The notes: generated by a model from the sequence alone, not told the origin. Shown: positions 11,922-24,536, counted from the first letter of the stretch. The stretch is 64,000 bases of DNA from Hormiphora californensis (GCA_020137815.1 CM035361.1:2722662-2786661), one strand, 5' to 3'. Numbers and translations: made by a program.

Positions 11922-13969
11922 AGAATGTGTGTGTGTGAGAGAGAGAGAGATAGGGAAAGAGAGAATCGAAGGCAGAGAGGGAAAGCAGATGCAGGACGCT
12001 CATTGGGGTGGTGCCATCACGTGACGATCACGTGACCTATAGTTGCAGAGGGGAAGAAAAGATAAGGGTTAGGGCGTGTGCAGTAGTGACGTACGTAATG
12101 TTTACACTGTGTGTGTGACTAGAAAGTGTCTAATTTTTCACATACCACTGCAACGGTATTTTACTTTATAATTACTAGTGTTTTGCAGTGGTCTAAGTTT
12201 TCACAGTGCACTGTAACCGGTGGTCTAAGTGGTTAGACCACCGGAAACGGTGCACTGTGAAAACTTAGATTACCGGTCAAAATTGTCTAATATTTATTGA
12301 TTCTGTGCATCCTTTGTCTTGACATTTAAGGGAATAGCCGTCACCTCAAATCTCAGGCCTCAGTGGAAAATAGCCGTGGCCTGAACCTGAGATGATTCAG
12401 GCACGACTGTTTCGCGAATTCGAGCTCAGACATAAGGGAAACAGTGTTTCCCCTATGTCTGAGCTCTGGAGTCTCTGATCCTTAATATATTTCACATATA
12501 TTTACAGGTGGCCGTTGGGTGAGGTTATGTGTTGGATTGTAGGTTTTGCTACATCCTACCTCCGTATTGTTAGCATTTTACTTATGATGTGGATTGGTGT
12601 ACATCGGGCACTAGTAATCAAGTTTCCTCTTCGGTAGGTAGTTAATGTAATTTAATTATTCATTAATTAGATTAATTAGTAAATACATAATAACATAATT
12701 AATTAGTTAATTTAATTTAATTAGTTAATTACTGATTGGAACAAGTGGATTATGACATCATACAACTAGCTTTCTTTGTCAATTAGTTTTATCACCTTCA
12801 ACAAATCACTATTTTAGATTAATAATAATTATTAATCAGTTAATTAATTAATTATTGATAATACCCCTGATGTTTTCAGCAAAAAGATAAATGGTACAGT
12901 TGCTAGGTTAGTCTCAGCGACAGTTTGGGTATTCGCTACCGTTCCTCAACTCACGTGCTTTGCAGGTTCGTATACAGTTACTAAAACAATCGAACTAGAT
13001 TCGATTAATTATTTCTTGTTTGCTGGCTTGTTAGTTTCCTAAACATCCTTAAAACATATTTTATGCACAACAATTGTTTCAGTAAACGTGGGACTTTTCA
13101 CCCAAATGTGACCCCCTCCTATGACTATTGATAAATGATGTGTGACTCCGAGACCATTCTAATGTAACCCCCCTCCCCCTCACTCCTAGGTGTTTCGCCC
13201 ATGCACTATGACCCTGAAAGGGCTGTATGTATCGCATCGCTGGTTTCGGAAAATATGATCTCTGTGGTCATCTATGCCACCCTGTATCTACTAGTTCCTA
13301 TGGGAGTTATTATAGGTAATTAACTTATTGACTAATTGTACAGGGGCTACTTAAACTAATTACCCACTGGAAAATAACTTTCCCTTTAATTGGTGAAAAT
13401 GTTTGGGAATTTATTGTTTGATGTTAGTAATAAACGCTAATTTTAAGGCAATTTTAGACTTGCTACAAGAAATCTGCATTGGGATATAATACCAGTCACA
13501 ATACTATTAATTATATAATTTATTAATGTCCATACTATCTAATTAATTAACTTCCAAGTTATTTAATTAATCAACTTCTTCTTCCATAGGTGTCTACACC
13601 ATGCTTCTCTACATAGCAATAAATGCTGTTAAACGCACTAAGACTCTCACCGAACTCAAGATAGGTAAGATTTCATGTTTACGGATACTGAATCAGTATC
13701 CGTAAACAGCTTATTACTGATAGCGGGGGTGATTGTTATAATGTTACAGAGGGTATAAATAGTTATTGAGGGAATATTTGGTGGCTAAATGTAGTTCCTC
13801 ATGGGGAGTGTCAGGATTTTTTTTACAGAAATAAAAATTTTTCGAGAGTTTAGTTTGAGTTTTTCATCAACGCGTCTGCACAAGATTGCACAAGAGTGGG
13901 AGTTTTTCATTTTTTATTACAGAACAAGCTGATTATTCCAGACCCAACTTCCCGCGACGCTACTTTTAG
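10991..13969 (+). CDS. Rhodopsin-like (class A) receptor, ends after TM5
   Basis: Exons 10991..11120, 11368..11521, 12508..12633, 12880..12965, 13190..13315, 13590..13664 and 13923..13969 join in one frame of 247 codons. TM1 is split by intron 1 (LLSIVFSIYTFTG, then GNALVLFSIV, the class A GNxLV motif). TM2 has NLAFSDFLLCLI, TM3 ends in WIGVHRALVIKF, where HR replaces the DRY motif, TM4 is ATVWVFATVPQL and TM5 is MISVVIYATLYLLVPMGVII. The final exon reads QADYSRPNFPRRYF and stops at TAG 13,967, so TM6 and TM7 are missing. In another frame the same exon gives DLKKLMAVLIID, which might be a shifted remnant of the TM6 entry. The 3' end is only about 30 bp from the convergent M8 gene. The ligand is unknown. 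Confidence 0.75.
11578..11965. repeat. GAGGC-type short repeats and (GA)n in receptor intron 2
   Basis: At 11,578-11,760 the motif CCGAGCCTGCGAGG recurs several times with TTTAGTTAC-like surroundings, arranged partly as inverted copies. A GA-rich microsatellite follows at about 11,850-11,965. Confidence 0.6.
12191..12270. mobile_element. 80 bp perfect-type palindrome
   Basis: Arms GTCTAAGTTTTCACAGTGCA and TGCACTGTGAAAACTTAGA flank a second inner palindrome, CGGTGGTCTAAGTGGTTAGACCACCG. It sits in receptor intron 2 and is probably a short foldback MITE. Confidence 0.75.
12345..12466. mobile_element. Foldback repeat pair with AACAGTCGTGCCTGA arm
   Basis: Two nested palindromes (CAGGCC..GGCCTGA and GAGCTCAGACATAAGGG..). 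The segment TTCAGGCACGACTGTT recurs at about 34,488-34,515 next to its inverted partner, so this is a dispersed family. Confidence 0.6.
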
Positions 13970-13998
13970 GGATCTGAAGAAACTGATGGCTGTGCTGA

Positions 13999-16900
13999 TC
14001 ATTGATCCTTCAGCACATTTTCATCCGTACTCACTCTTGGCAGCATAATCGTTGGTGGTGACTGTGCCTCATCCTCACTGAGCTGCCCTCTCACTTCAAC
14101 CCACCCGTCTTCGTCATCTGTATCTTCTTTTTCATCGTCTCTATCTTCTTTTTTATCGTCTCTATCTTCTTTTTCATCTTCTTTTTCAGCATCCTCATTT
14201 TTAAACATCATCCCTCCTAACGCAGCTGTTTGGTCTTCTGCAATGCCATCTTCCGGCTCATCTTCGCTTTTCACTGAGCTAGTGATCAAGTCGTCTTCGT
14301 CTTCTAGACTCATATCTTCTTCTGGATTCCTCTCTTCTTGATTCGTATCCTCCTCCCTGCTGACATCTTCCTCCCTGCTAACGTCCTCCTCTCTTATCTC
14401 GAATGGTACTCGGTTAGGATTGTAGCTCTCCCCCGTCCTTGTGTCCAGCATTACCAACCTAAAAGGGAGAGAGGGTATACTAATTTTTAATTGATACAAG
14501 GGAAGTTTGTATATCAGAAACCTAGAAAGCTATTTAAGGACTAAGGTGCTATAGTATAAAATATATTTCGTGCACCTGTTATACAGAGTCTAGCTAAGCA
14601 ATGGCACCACCCTAGGCAGTATCAGCTAGTACCTTCTAACAGAGGGATGATTTCTGACCCTGTTCCGAGCGGCAACTATCGTTGCCCTGATAGCTGAATC
14701 CGTGGTTGTCATGGCAACACGAGGTGGTGGAGGAGGGTTCTCCGATGTGACACGGTGGTGGTGTTGGTAAACTCGAGATCCTGGTAATCCGTCTACTGAA
14801 ATTGAGAATATAGTTTTACACTTTTACAAAACGGAGTTATTTGCGTTAGTATGATACAATATCATTCTGGTTAGATGCCTACTTTTCTGAGCTCTCCTAA
14901 ACCGCTCGTTTATTCAAACAGGGTCTAAGATGCTTTCACTCACCCCCTCCCCCAACTGGACCCCAACTGGTATGACACTAACCCTGAAGTCCCAATATGT
15001 CGTGTTCGTGGTATGGGGGTGGTTCCATCTCCACAGTCTGCAGCAAGGGCGATGGAATGAGGTCTTCAGGGCTCTGGAGTGGTCGAATTTTGGGGAACAT
15101 CTTGGCTCGTCTCTTGTAGTGAACCTGAACATGCTCTCACTTTAGTAATTGTAACGATCTCACTTTCGCTCTTTCCGTTTCTCCCTAGTTAAAGTAACGA
15201 TCTCACTTTCGCTCTCTGTCTCTGTCTCTCCCTTTAGTTAAAGTAACGATCTCACTTTAACTCACCCTTGGAAGGCCCTCGGCAGCCATTAGAGATGTGT
15301 TAGTGTTTTCTCGGGACAAGGTTGGAGCTGGCGAGGAAAACAAGTGCCGAGCACTGCCGTGTGAATCCACCGACCTGAAATAATCTAGATTTTGAAATGT
15401 TTCATGAAGGAGCACCATGCCGTGTGAATCCACCGACCTGATTGGTTAACGATAAATTTGGTTCAGCATGATCTGTAATAGACGATCAATGTAAAACTGG
15501 GGTAGTGTTATAGACTCTGTAGAGTTGAAGAAAAACTACCAACTTAAGATTCAAACTTTCATCAACTACAACGTAAAACTATTTATTGAGGATGACAGTG
15601 AACTGTATAAGTAGAGTTCTGTAAATACACAATTGGGGTAACAAGTCCCACGTCACAAAATGAAACGAGGCGAGTTAGTCAAAACGAGGAGCCAACTTAT
15701 AGTCCACATTTAGTTTATCATACCTCAGGATCGAAACCTCAAGATACACCCAGTCAAACCAACCCAAACACTGTAGATTTTGCTGTGACGACCTGAATCG
15801 ACGGCTACTTGACAACCTCCCCTTCCCTGAAACGATACTCGAAAGCGAGGAACATGTCATCACCACTTGTCCAGCATACCACCATATACGAGTCACCCTC
15901 CCTGAATCACTAAGATCCGCCATCGCAGAAAAGGATTTCCCCACAGTATTCTCTGAATACCACTGCAGCTATCTTAACCGGTTCCTCAAGAGCTGCAAAC
16001 TGCTTAGAGACTCATGGGTATCAAATCAATCGTGCAATACATGAACTATGAACTTCTGTTTGAGGGTGTGTGTGTGTGGGTCTTGACCGTACATATGCCC
16101 ACCCCCATCGGGGGCCGGTTACGTGCATGCTCGCAAATCCCCGGGTTTCGCGTTGTGTGTACGATGCTTGCTCGGTGATCATATGTACGATCTATTTTTT
16201 TTTGGTCTCTTCTTATTTGGACACAGATGGCTACAGTCGCATATTTCGGCTACATTTTCTGTTTTTTGTTTCTAATTCTAATTCTACCGTGCTATGGATG
16301 TGGTAGTTGGTAACTGTTGCTGTTGAACGTAGTAACTTTCATTAAACAAACCCCGGGATACTCTGAAAAGAATTATTGTAGTGAAAAGATAAATCAAGCA
16401 TTAGCTCTCAAGAGAGTTCCTTGATGAACGATCGCGAGCTGAATCCTTATTCACGAAGTTGAATGATCCGTTGATGTTTGTTATTTTCTAAATAAAAAGA
16501 AGGGCGGAGCTCGCGAAAAGGGGGTCGAGCAGTTGGCAAGTTGATGTATAACTATACCAATTACTTGGTGACATAGACACCTGGCGCCTATGTCACTGCA
16601 AACCAATTACCTTTCTTGAGTTGATCGGTTCATGAACCAAATCAGCCAGCAGACAAAGATGACAGTCACGAAGAAGAACGTTCCTGGAAGACGCAAGAAA
16701 ATGCTTTGAGATAAATAAAAGGGGAAGTACTGTTAATGTACCACTGCATACTAAACTGAACCTCATTCAATCCTGAACAAATCTCATTAATTATACACTG
16801 TGATTGCTTTGGAACCAAAGTGTGTTATCAAAGTGTAACAGAAGTTTGACTATCATGGCCTATCAAATGGGTCATATCTTCATGTTAATACCTAGTAATG

Positions 16901-19900
16901 CGGCTAGAGTCATATCTGAAGCAGGCATAGTGGCCCTCTGTCCCTGACCTCCTCCCCCTCCCGCACAGTTAGTAATGTTGGAATAACAGATCCTGTAGAT
17001 TACAATATGGGCTGGTTAGGAAAACGTGAGGAACACCGCATGGCTCCCAACTGCAAACCACCTTTGTCCACCATGGACGGTGCCCCCATTTCACCTGGAC
17101 TGGCGCCAGCTGGCAGACCTACCTTGTTTCAAATTCAAAATCCCCACAGCTCCTGCACGCTCTTGTTCTGATCTGCTCTCCGGTTCCGCATTTTTCACTG
17201 CACGGCCCTACACAAGGATGTAATTAGTTGACTTTGGTTAATAATTAGTAATTAGTCATGTTGACTTTGGTTAATTTAGTTAGTCTTAAAGAATATGGAA
17301 TATTTTTAGAAAGTAACTAAAAACGGTACATTATCGTAGCTCTATCCGATCCTAGATTCTATCAGAATTGTCTTACCCCATGATCCCCATTCTCCGTAGA
17401 CTTTGAGACAGGCGGGCAGGTCACCCCAGCTTTGGTCGACACTACATGTCAACACCACAGAACCAACAAGGTCATAGTCAGAATTACACTCAACAGACAC
17501 AGTATCCCCTGAAAAGTTATAAGATAGCGCATAACAGTCAAAACTGGATTTATTGTACCTCGACCGAGTCTCGAGGGAAGGGGTTTTGCACAGTAATTTG
17601 ATAGCAGGAGGGTTAGACTATACGTACCTACTAACAAGGGTGTTCCAGAAGAAGCTCTGAGTATCTGACCATCAGGAACACCTGGTTCTTCGCAGGGCAG
17701 TAGACAGTTAGGTGGTACTTGTGAGTAGGTGTTGTCACCCTGAAACAATTATTGTTTACCATCATGGTTACCATGGATATACCATCATGGTTACCATGGT
17801 CACCATCATGGTTACTATTGCTACTATGGTTAACATAATAGTTACCATCATGGTTACCATTAAGTTACTATGGTTACCATGGATCATACCATAATGGTTA
17901 CCATGGATCATACCATAATGGTTACCATGGATCATACCATAATGGTTACCATGGTTATTGGTTACCATCATGGTTACTATTGTTACTATGGTTACCATGG
18001 TTACCGTAATGGTTACCGTAATGATTACTATGGTTACCATAATGGTTACCATGGTTACCATCGAATCATGGTTACTATTGTTACTATGGTTACCATCATG
18101 GTTACCATGGTTACACTTACCAGGCAGGTAGCAACAGGTGATCCTCTCATTTGGTAGGGAGGATAGCAGACAAAAGACAGAGTAGTACCCACTGTCACCT
18201 GATACATCCCCTGACTACTAAACACCTGCATGCAGCAGATAATTAATTAACTACTAATTAATAACTAATTAACAGACATTTTAATTAATTTATTAGTTAA
18301 CAAGTCGTTAGTTAAGTAACAAAACAAATATCAGAAGAGGGGATGATATGAAAATGCACTTGTTAATGTTACCTGCCCGTTTTGAAGTGTTGGTGTAAGA
18401 CACTTGCCAGGTGAACCGCACCGTCCAGCACCCTCCTCCCCGCCACATACCCTGTGAAACCCAGGACACAACATACTGCCACGTGTATTGGATACCGTCA
18501 CGTGGAGAGTCTGACGCTCTCTATAGCAACTCCATACCTGTAGTTTTGGTGTCATGAGTTTTAAAGATAGCTAGCTGAATTTGTTCAGATGTTCTAGATG
18601 TTCTAAATGTTCTAAATTTTCTAGATGTTCTACTAAACATTGAATCATTTCGATAAATAAACCGTTCTAATCCGCTAATTTAGTTTACCTGTCCGGTAGA
18701 GTCAGTAATATCAAAACTGGTGTCCCGGCAACACGCCGAGTAGCACCCTGCACCCTTGGTTACTGCCGCCCCGTTCACCTCCCACTGTCCATCATGGAGT
18801 ACACATACAGAGTTGTCACCAAATCTGGAGTAAAATGAGATATTGGCCGTTTTTGGAAATTTGGTTGCGTTGGGTCGGGCTGGAAATATAGTATTCGTTC
18901 TCTATACCCTCGATCGTTCTCTATAATAATACACATACGATCATCACAGAACTCTCACAGAATCCGGGGTTACCTTTCTAGGAATGTCCCCGCGGCGGTT
19001 GTGGTCGTTTTAGGGCAGCTTTTCTGTCCCCCAAAGACCATACAATAGTCAGCATACTTCCTCGGTCCTAAAGGTTGAAGATGTCAATTGATAGTGAAAG
19101 TGAAACTAGATCATAGTGAAAGTGAAAATAAACAACAGTGAAAGTGAAACTAGATCCTAGTGAAAGTGAAATTAAAGAACAGTCTCTCTACAGTCTACCT
19201 GCAATGTAAGATGGTCCGGTGACCCCGATATGATACTGAAACTCGGTAGGTATTGAGTTGTACTCTGCAGTCTGACATTCCATGACCGAGTTATGATCTT
19301 GGTCACACGTATACCTGCACAAAATGAAAGTGAAACTAAAACATACCTGCACAAAATGAAAGTGAAACTAAAACATACTTGGAAAGTAATTTTTGTTGAA
19401 GCTAGTCGAAAAATATTATTCTAGACGTCTATATTGCCTGACATTATAAAAGGGAAAAAGCACAAAAAAGGTGTGCAGTACCTGACACTATTAATGTCAC
19501 AGAACGGATAAATATTCTGATGCTGATTCTCCCTCTGTCCAACCCACAACGCACAACTCCGATCCAAAATGTCACAGCTGTCACTGGCGGGAAACGGAGG
19601 ATCTTCGATCGTTCCTTCAACTGCAGAGGAAATGAGAAATTAAAAACTCGGTTATCCATGATTCACATGCCTAGGGTATTATATTCTACTTCAGAGGAAT
19701 ATCCTTCAGAGGATATGTGATGTTTTATAAAAATCAAAAACTCTCAGGTCAGCCGTCAGCTGTCAGATCGAGTATGAACTACACACAAAACAAACTAAAT
19801 TTAGTTTAGCTAAGCACAGGAACCAGGAAATACATACCTGCCATGTACCAACCGGTATCCTCAAGCAGAGCAAATGATAGCCTGCTAAACACGCTATCCT

Positions 19901-21865
19901 CAGTAATTCTAACAGTCAACCCCTCTCCGGGGTAAACCCTCTCCTCCAAGTGCGCTGATCTAAAAAAAGGAAACAATTTTAAAGTTCTATGATTGAAATT
20001 TCTGATTTTTGGCATAGGTCTAGCTTAGCCCTTTCTATGTTTTATATGTGATAGCAGGCTGGGCATCCGAGTATAGAATCTATTTTCTTTCGTTATCTGA
20101 TAACGAAAGAAAATACAGCTTTGGTATAAGCATATTAATATTATCGTTTTAGACTAACTGGTCGTCCTGGTTTTCAATAAGCACACCCTTATCACATCCA
20201 CCAAACATCTCCTCAGACACAGCCTGGCTAGCTGCTCCTTTATAAACATTTTCACTGACCGGATAACTGTCACTCTCCACAACACCCCACATTACATCCA
20301 TACTTGATATGCTACCTGAAGTAGGGAGAGAGCTGAGATTATAGGAGAAGCTTTGCCTAGCTCGACCCTGTTTCACTGTTATAGTGAACATAACAAGAGA
20401 AGCTGCGTCACGCAACTGATCTATCTGTTGTTTCAAAATCTGTTTTTACCATATATGGTCATACGGCCATATGTTGTTGCAGTTCCAAGTAACTGGTTTG
20501 AATTATGGAACCACGATATACACAACCCTCTAGTCTTCCCCCACCAGTCTTACCTTGTCCGCTTTCGTAGAGGGTGGGTGTAACTCCAAGTACATGAAAT
20601 ATTTGATGAAGGAGCACATTTTGCAGTAGTTTTCCCGTTCCAAGGTTGGATCCTGGGCAGTAGTTGAGATTGGCTGCTATTGGTCGACCTGTTACAGGGC
20701 TTACCTGCAGCAAATTAGACCGCGTTAACCCTTTAATGGGACCGAGTTTTTTTACCGAACAAGTAAACAACCAATCAGAACTCGTTATTTAGGTCACGTA
20801 ACTGGTTATTAGCCAATCAGATTTTCCTGATTCGATCGGTTCCTGAATGAAATGTACCTGACATGGGTCCCCAGTAACTTCTCCCTCTCCCTCCTTACAC
20901 CCCTCGCTAGTCACGTAGAGGCCAATATGGGCAGGTAATCCAGCTCCTGAACCACCACCTACCTCAAACCCACATCTTCTCTCCTCCACGCACACGTAAC
21001 AACGGCCTGATTTAAATTTACCATTACAAGCTCAACTGTCGAGCACATTCATGTCACAAACATCGCCTATGACGTAACAATTACAAACCTAGATTTAAAC
21101 GGGACGGTGGATTTTGCTGCAAAAAAGAAGAGAAAAAGTCCCTGCTAGTTGACGTTGGCAAGTCCAGGCACCCGTCAAAAAAAATGAAAATGAAGTCCCT
21201 GCTAGGCATGAAATATAACTAACCTAAGTGATCGTCTGGAACAATTGCTTTCCCACACATGGTAGTGTTGCTGCAACCACCAGAGGAACAGTGGTGTATC
21301 TGGTTTTGGGTTACCTAGAGAGGGGAATAATGTCAAGTTGTTGTTATATTATTCAAGAAAACACGGTGGCTTATGGGGCTGTGGCATTGCCACCACAGTT
21401 GAATTTAATTCGAATGGCTCATTTCGCCAATACAATAAGCATCCTCAATAAATAGTTTTACGTTGTAGTTGATGAAAGTTTGAGTTTCTTAATGAATCCT
21501 ATCTTAAATCGGTTGATTAGGTATGAAACATCGGTCATCGGACCAATCACGATAAAAAGTCTGGTTTGAGTTTCTTAGGTACTTAATAACAGCTTGGTTC
21601 CGAAATAACCCCGAAATAACCCCAAAATAACCCCTTCGCGCGCTGACAAGGGAGGGGCTATAATTTTGTTACCAACATACCAGTAAAGTCTCAGTCTGGC
21701 AGTCCTTCGATAGATGAGTAACAGGACTCTCAGCTGAATCCTTCACCGTCAATCTCTCAGCGAGAAACTCCGATATTTCGGTTAGGATTGAAGTGGGAAG
21801 AAGGGAAGAAGGATCTATCCATTCTACTTGAATGGGTATATCTTTGATTCCTGTGTTAGTAAAAC
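13999..21865 (-). CDS. Leishmanolysin-like (M8) type I membrane protein with CCP and TSP1 modules; likely inactive
   Basis: Exons on the minus strand, in order: 21865..21681, 21314..21224, 21006..20858, 20704..20554, 20315..20159, 19959..19838, 19620..19482, 19314..19199, 19067..18974, 18824..18689, 18537..18373, 18225..18121, 17739..17628, 17508..17377, 17207..17123, 16992..16892, 16683..16611, 15374..15266, 15124..14983, 14795..14633 and 14458..13999. They join in one frame of 994 codons. The 5' exons and signal peptide are not found. M8 hallmarks are TTMCGKAIVPDDHL, GRPIAANLNYCPG and LLEDTGWY. The zinc site reads HQIFHVLG: both His remain, but the catalytic Glu is Gln. AHLEER supplies the expected third His, and no Met-turn Met is evident. 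A Cys-rich segment follows, then two CCP modules, TSP1 (WGSWGPCSEKCGTGEQIRTR), one membrane helix (TFFFVTVIFVCWLIWFM) and a long Asp/Glu-rich tail. It is probably a cell-surface binding protein rather than a protease. Confidence 0.9.
15700..16044 (+). mobile_element. 3' end of a non-LTR retrotransposon ORF2
   Basis: One open frame reads KHCRFCCDDL, then ESEEHVITTCPAYHHIR, and ends at TGA 16,042-16,044. The CxxC..H....C spacing is the usual C-terminal Cys/His motif of LINE reverse-transcriptase proteins. A short 3' UTR-like stretch follows to about 16,300. It lies in an M8-gene intron, in the opposite orientation. Confidence 0.7.
16568..16596. mobile_element. Short copy of the GTGACATAGACACCT foldback family
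   Basis: GTGACATAGACACCTGGCGC is followed by its inverted half, GCCTATGTCAC. The family also occurs at 35,179-35,224 and 35,495-35,578. Confidence 0.6.
17759..18117. repeat. ATGGTTACC satellite array
   Basis: Degenerate tandem copies of ATGGTTACC, with a higher-order unit containing GGATCATACCATA repeated three times near 17,880-17,940. It lies in an intron of the M8 gene. Both strands have long open frames, an artefact of the nine-base period. Confidence 0.9.
18226..18372. other. AT-rich M8 intron
   Basis: TTAATTAA-rich sequence between M8 exons; nothing else was seen. Confidence 0.4.
19084..19180. repeat. AGTGAAAGTGAAACTAGATC tandem repeat
   Basis: Four imperfect units of about 22 bp just upstream of M8 exon 19314..19199 in transcript terms. 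A related copy, AAAATGAAAGTGAAACTAAA, occurs twice at 19,320-19,375. Confidence 0.75.
20753..20844. mobile_element. AGGAACCGACCGAA-family MITE (left end eroded)
   Basis: Shares the internal block AAGTAAACAACCAATCAGAA and the end GATTCGATCGGTTCCT with intact copies at 34,828-34,940 and 39,085-39,191. It sits in the intron between two M8 exons. Confidence 0.75.
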
Positions 21866-22008
21866 CTGCAAAACGATCGTGAAATAAATCACTGCGCTGG
21901 CAAGCGCAAAGGTGACCATCCCTCCCCCCAGCTGCGCATGCCAGAGTGCAGTAATAACTTTTTTCAGTTTTTAGCCAAAAATGGCATTTTGCGACGCCCT
22001 AAGGCAGC

Positions 22009-22240
22009 GGATTACGGGGGCCCGTACCAGTCGCCCGTATAGATCGCCCGTACCAGTCGCCCGTACATTTGCTTTGCGCATTACGCTTCACCACACTTTC
22101 ACCACAACGAAACACATGCGTGTGACGCGCATGTACCTTATTTGTGGTCAAAGTGCGATGAAACGTAATGCGCAAAGCAAATGTACGGGCGACTGGTACG
22201 GGCGATCTATACGGGCGATCTATTCGAGCCCCCGTAATCC
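22009..22240. mobile_element. 232 bp foldback element
   Basis: The ends GGATTACGGGGG and CCCCCGTAATCC are inverted. Each arm contains repeated CGTACCAGTCGCC / CGTATAGATCGCC blocks and TTTGCTTTGCGCATTACG. The 87-88 aa open frames on both strands are mirror images of one another. Confidence 0.85.
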
Positions 22241-22599
22241 CCCGTGATAGGGAGGCCCCCACTGCACCGATCGGTCTGAAATTTGTTATACAGTGTCACA
22301 TAGTCTAGATCTACTGTAGTTTCAAAGGGCAGGTCTCTATCTCTTTTAGTTTGAGAGATATGGCATCGAGAAAAAAGCAATAAATGTCCCGGGTCTATCT
22401 ATCTATGGAGGGTGACGCTGGTTGTACAAATTATATCATTTTTTGAGAGGAGGGAGAAAGAAAACGACATAGATAGACAATTCTCGTTTGTTTGCATTCG
22501 AAAGTAATTCGTTCAAATTGTGTAGAACGATATTTTCAGTTCTGGTCAAACCTTCTATTCTTCTGGGAGGCCAGCGGGCTAAGTGCGAAGCACTAGAAA

Positions 22600-23077
22600 G
22601 TAAGGGGATGGGCGTGAAAGGGGGATAAAGTTAAAGTAATGGGTGGGGGTGGATGGTATGCTTGCAAATGATGGAGGAAAAACAAAGGCGAACCACCCAG
22701 TCAGGGAAGCAGAAGCGGATCAGGAACAACCAATACACAAAGCCAAAGTTCCCCCGCGGGTAAACTAGCGCGAAAACATAAAGAACCAAAGGGGCGCGCC
22801 AGAGAACGGAGGAGGCGAACCGCCTGGCAGGGGCCTCCCACCCGGCCTGGGCGAGCGATGACAACGCTACCACTACCAAACCTACGACTCCCCATCTCAG
22901 CAACCGATAAAGACCACGAGCCACGACCCCGATAACAACTAAAAACTAATCATAAGGGATCAACAGACATTTCCTGATGGTCCTGAATTAAAACGTGACA
23001 CTATGCAAGATGCTGTTAACATGGAATGAAAGTAGCTAAACACGGAAAATCTCAATGACTAATGGACTGAAAAACAT
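22600..23077. other. Unassigned, GC-rich stretch with signal-peptide-like frame
   Basis: On the minus strand, 22,924-22,631 encodes MARGLYRLLRWGVVGLVVVA, then LSSLAQAG, which looks like a signal peptide. It is in the right place to be the first exon of the M8 gene, but the only nearby donor (GTGGGA) gives phase 2 whereas exon 21865..21681 needs phase 1. I leave it unassigned. The rest of the stretch is AT-rich. Confidence 0.25.
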
Positions 23078-23113
23078 ATCCGCAAGATTTTTCTAATATA
23101 ATATGTATAGAAA
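23078..23113 (+). pseudogene. 3' fragment of a sushi/CCP exon
   Basis: Thirty-six bases identical in layout to the end of exon 58954..59163, including the GTAAGC donor. The rest of that gene copy is absent; the sequence upstream is unrelated. Confidence 0.8.
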
Positions 23114-24193
23114 GTAAGCAAACACGACTGAAAATGACTGAAAATGACTGAAATTGACTGAAAATGAAACTACCTAATCAGAAACATAATCATAATCACA
23201 TGATCATATATTACAACACCGACATAATTCCCCTAGAACCGTTTTTAAGTAGTAGTCTTAACTCAGATATGATGCGAATATATACATAATGTGACAAACG
23301 AATGTAGCACATTATATCAAACTACTCATAATTTACAGACACCATGTATTATCAGCAAACTAAACAAATCAAGCAGTAGGGGATAACAAGATCTCGAGAA
23401 GATCGGAGAGCAAGGCCACTGGTCATTGACCAGAAGTTCAGAGAGGTTTTTTAGTAGAAGTCAAAGGGACTGTTGCTGAGCTGTTGCTATTATGTTCGCA
23501 ATAGGTATCATACATTCTAACAAACATTTCCATCAAATTATACGACAGTATGGGCTAGCCTTTAGCACACAGCAGATTCAACTTTTATATTTTTGTAGCA
23601 GCTTTCCAGAACACATTCTCCACCTCGGGAATAACATTCTCTGTAACGACCAGACAACAACGGTGATATGTATTGAATTAGAATCCAGAATTAGGAATTT
23701 GGACCCACGGCCACCTTCACATGTTCTAACTATAACATGACGTGTAGCAAGTAAGTTGGTTGATTGTACTAGCATTGAGGATGAGTCTCTTTGTATTTCA
23801 GTGTGCCAGTTGCTAACAAATTTCGTTTGGTTTTCAGGTTTTAGTAAAGTTAGTCAACGAGAACGCCCTAAGCAGAGCCTACCAGTCATCTTATTTTCTC
23901 AAGTTTCGCAGCATCTACCACCCATCATCACTCTCCTAATGAGAGAGAGAGAGATCAGCAGCTCATATGTGAAGAGAGACCAAGGAAAGCTTGGCTGCCG
24001 AGAGAAAGGAACATTCTGATTCCATTATTAACTCATAGCTGAGGAACATTGAGCACAAAAACAGCTAATGTTTTAGCTAGGATATTAAGATAAAAGGGGA
24101 ATTCGGAACAGATTTTCCATCAGACCATATTCCCGTGATCTGATGCATTACTGTTCCACTGCTTTTTTGCGAGACAAACCATTCCTTCATATA

Positions 24194-24382
24194 CAGTCGG
24201 ACCCCGATTTACCGGGATGCTCGGGGGAAAGGGTTTTGCCCGGTAAATCGGGGTGCCCGGTAAATCGGGGTAGCTAGTATATTGGGGTCAAATAACGTTA
24301 CTTTCCTATATCGGGGGAAGTATTTCCTTCCGGTAAATCGGGGTTCCGGTAAATCGGGGCCCGGTAAATCGGGGTCCGATTG
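24194..24382. mobile_element. Intact pogo-like MITE, 189 bp
   Basis: TA|CAGTCGGACCCCGATTTACC ... GGTAAATCGGGGTCCGATTG|TA. Internal copies of CGGTAAATCGGGG recur in both orientations. The same insertion is shared with the duplicate at 61,884-62,072, so it predates the segmental duplication. Confidence 0.9.
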
Positions 24383-24536
24383 TACATAGTTTGAATTATT
24401 TTGTCTTACAAACAAATTTCAGAATCACTAGTTGGGTTATATCAGTATATACACAGTAATCAGTGATTACTAATCACGACATATTATTATAAATTGAAAA
24501 CAGCTAGAATTTAGTACACAAAACCGTTTTCAAATA

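Noticed and set aside
17768-18157. Met/Val/Thr-Ile-rich frames on both strands
   Set aside because: Translations of the nine-base ATGGTTACC satellite.
21981-22262. Pair of 87-88 codon frames on opposite strands
   Set aside because: Mirror images within the 232 bp foldback element.
22631-22924. Signal-peptide-like frame as the M8 first exon
   Set aside because: The position suits, but the available donor gives the wrong phase for the next exon and is not canonical. Kept only as an unassigned observation.
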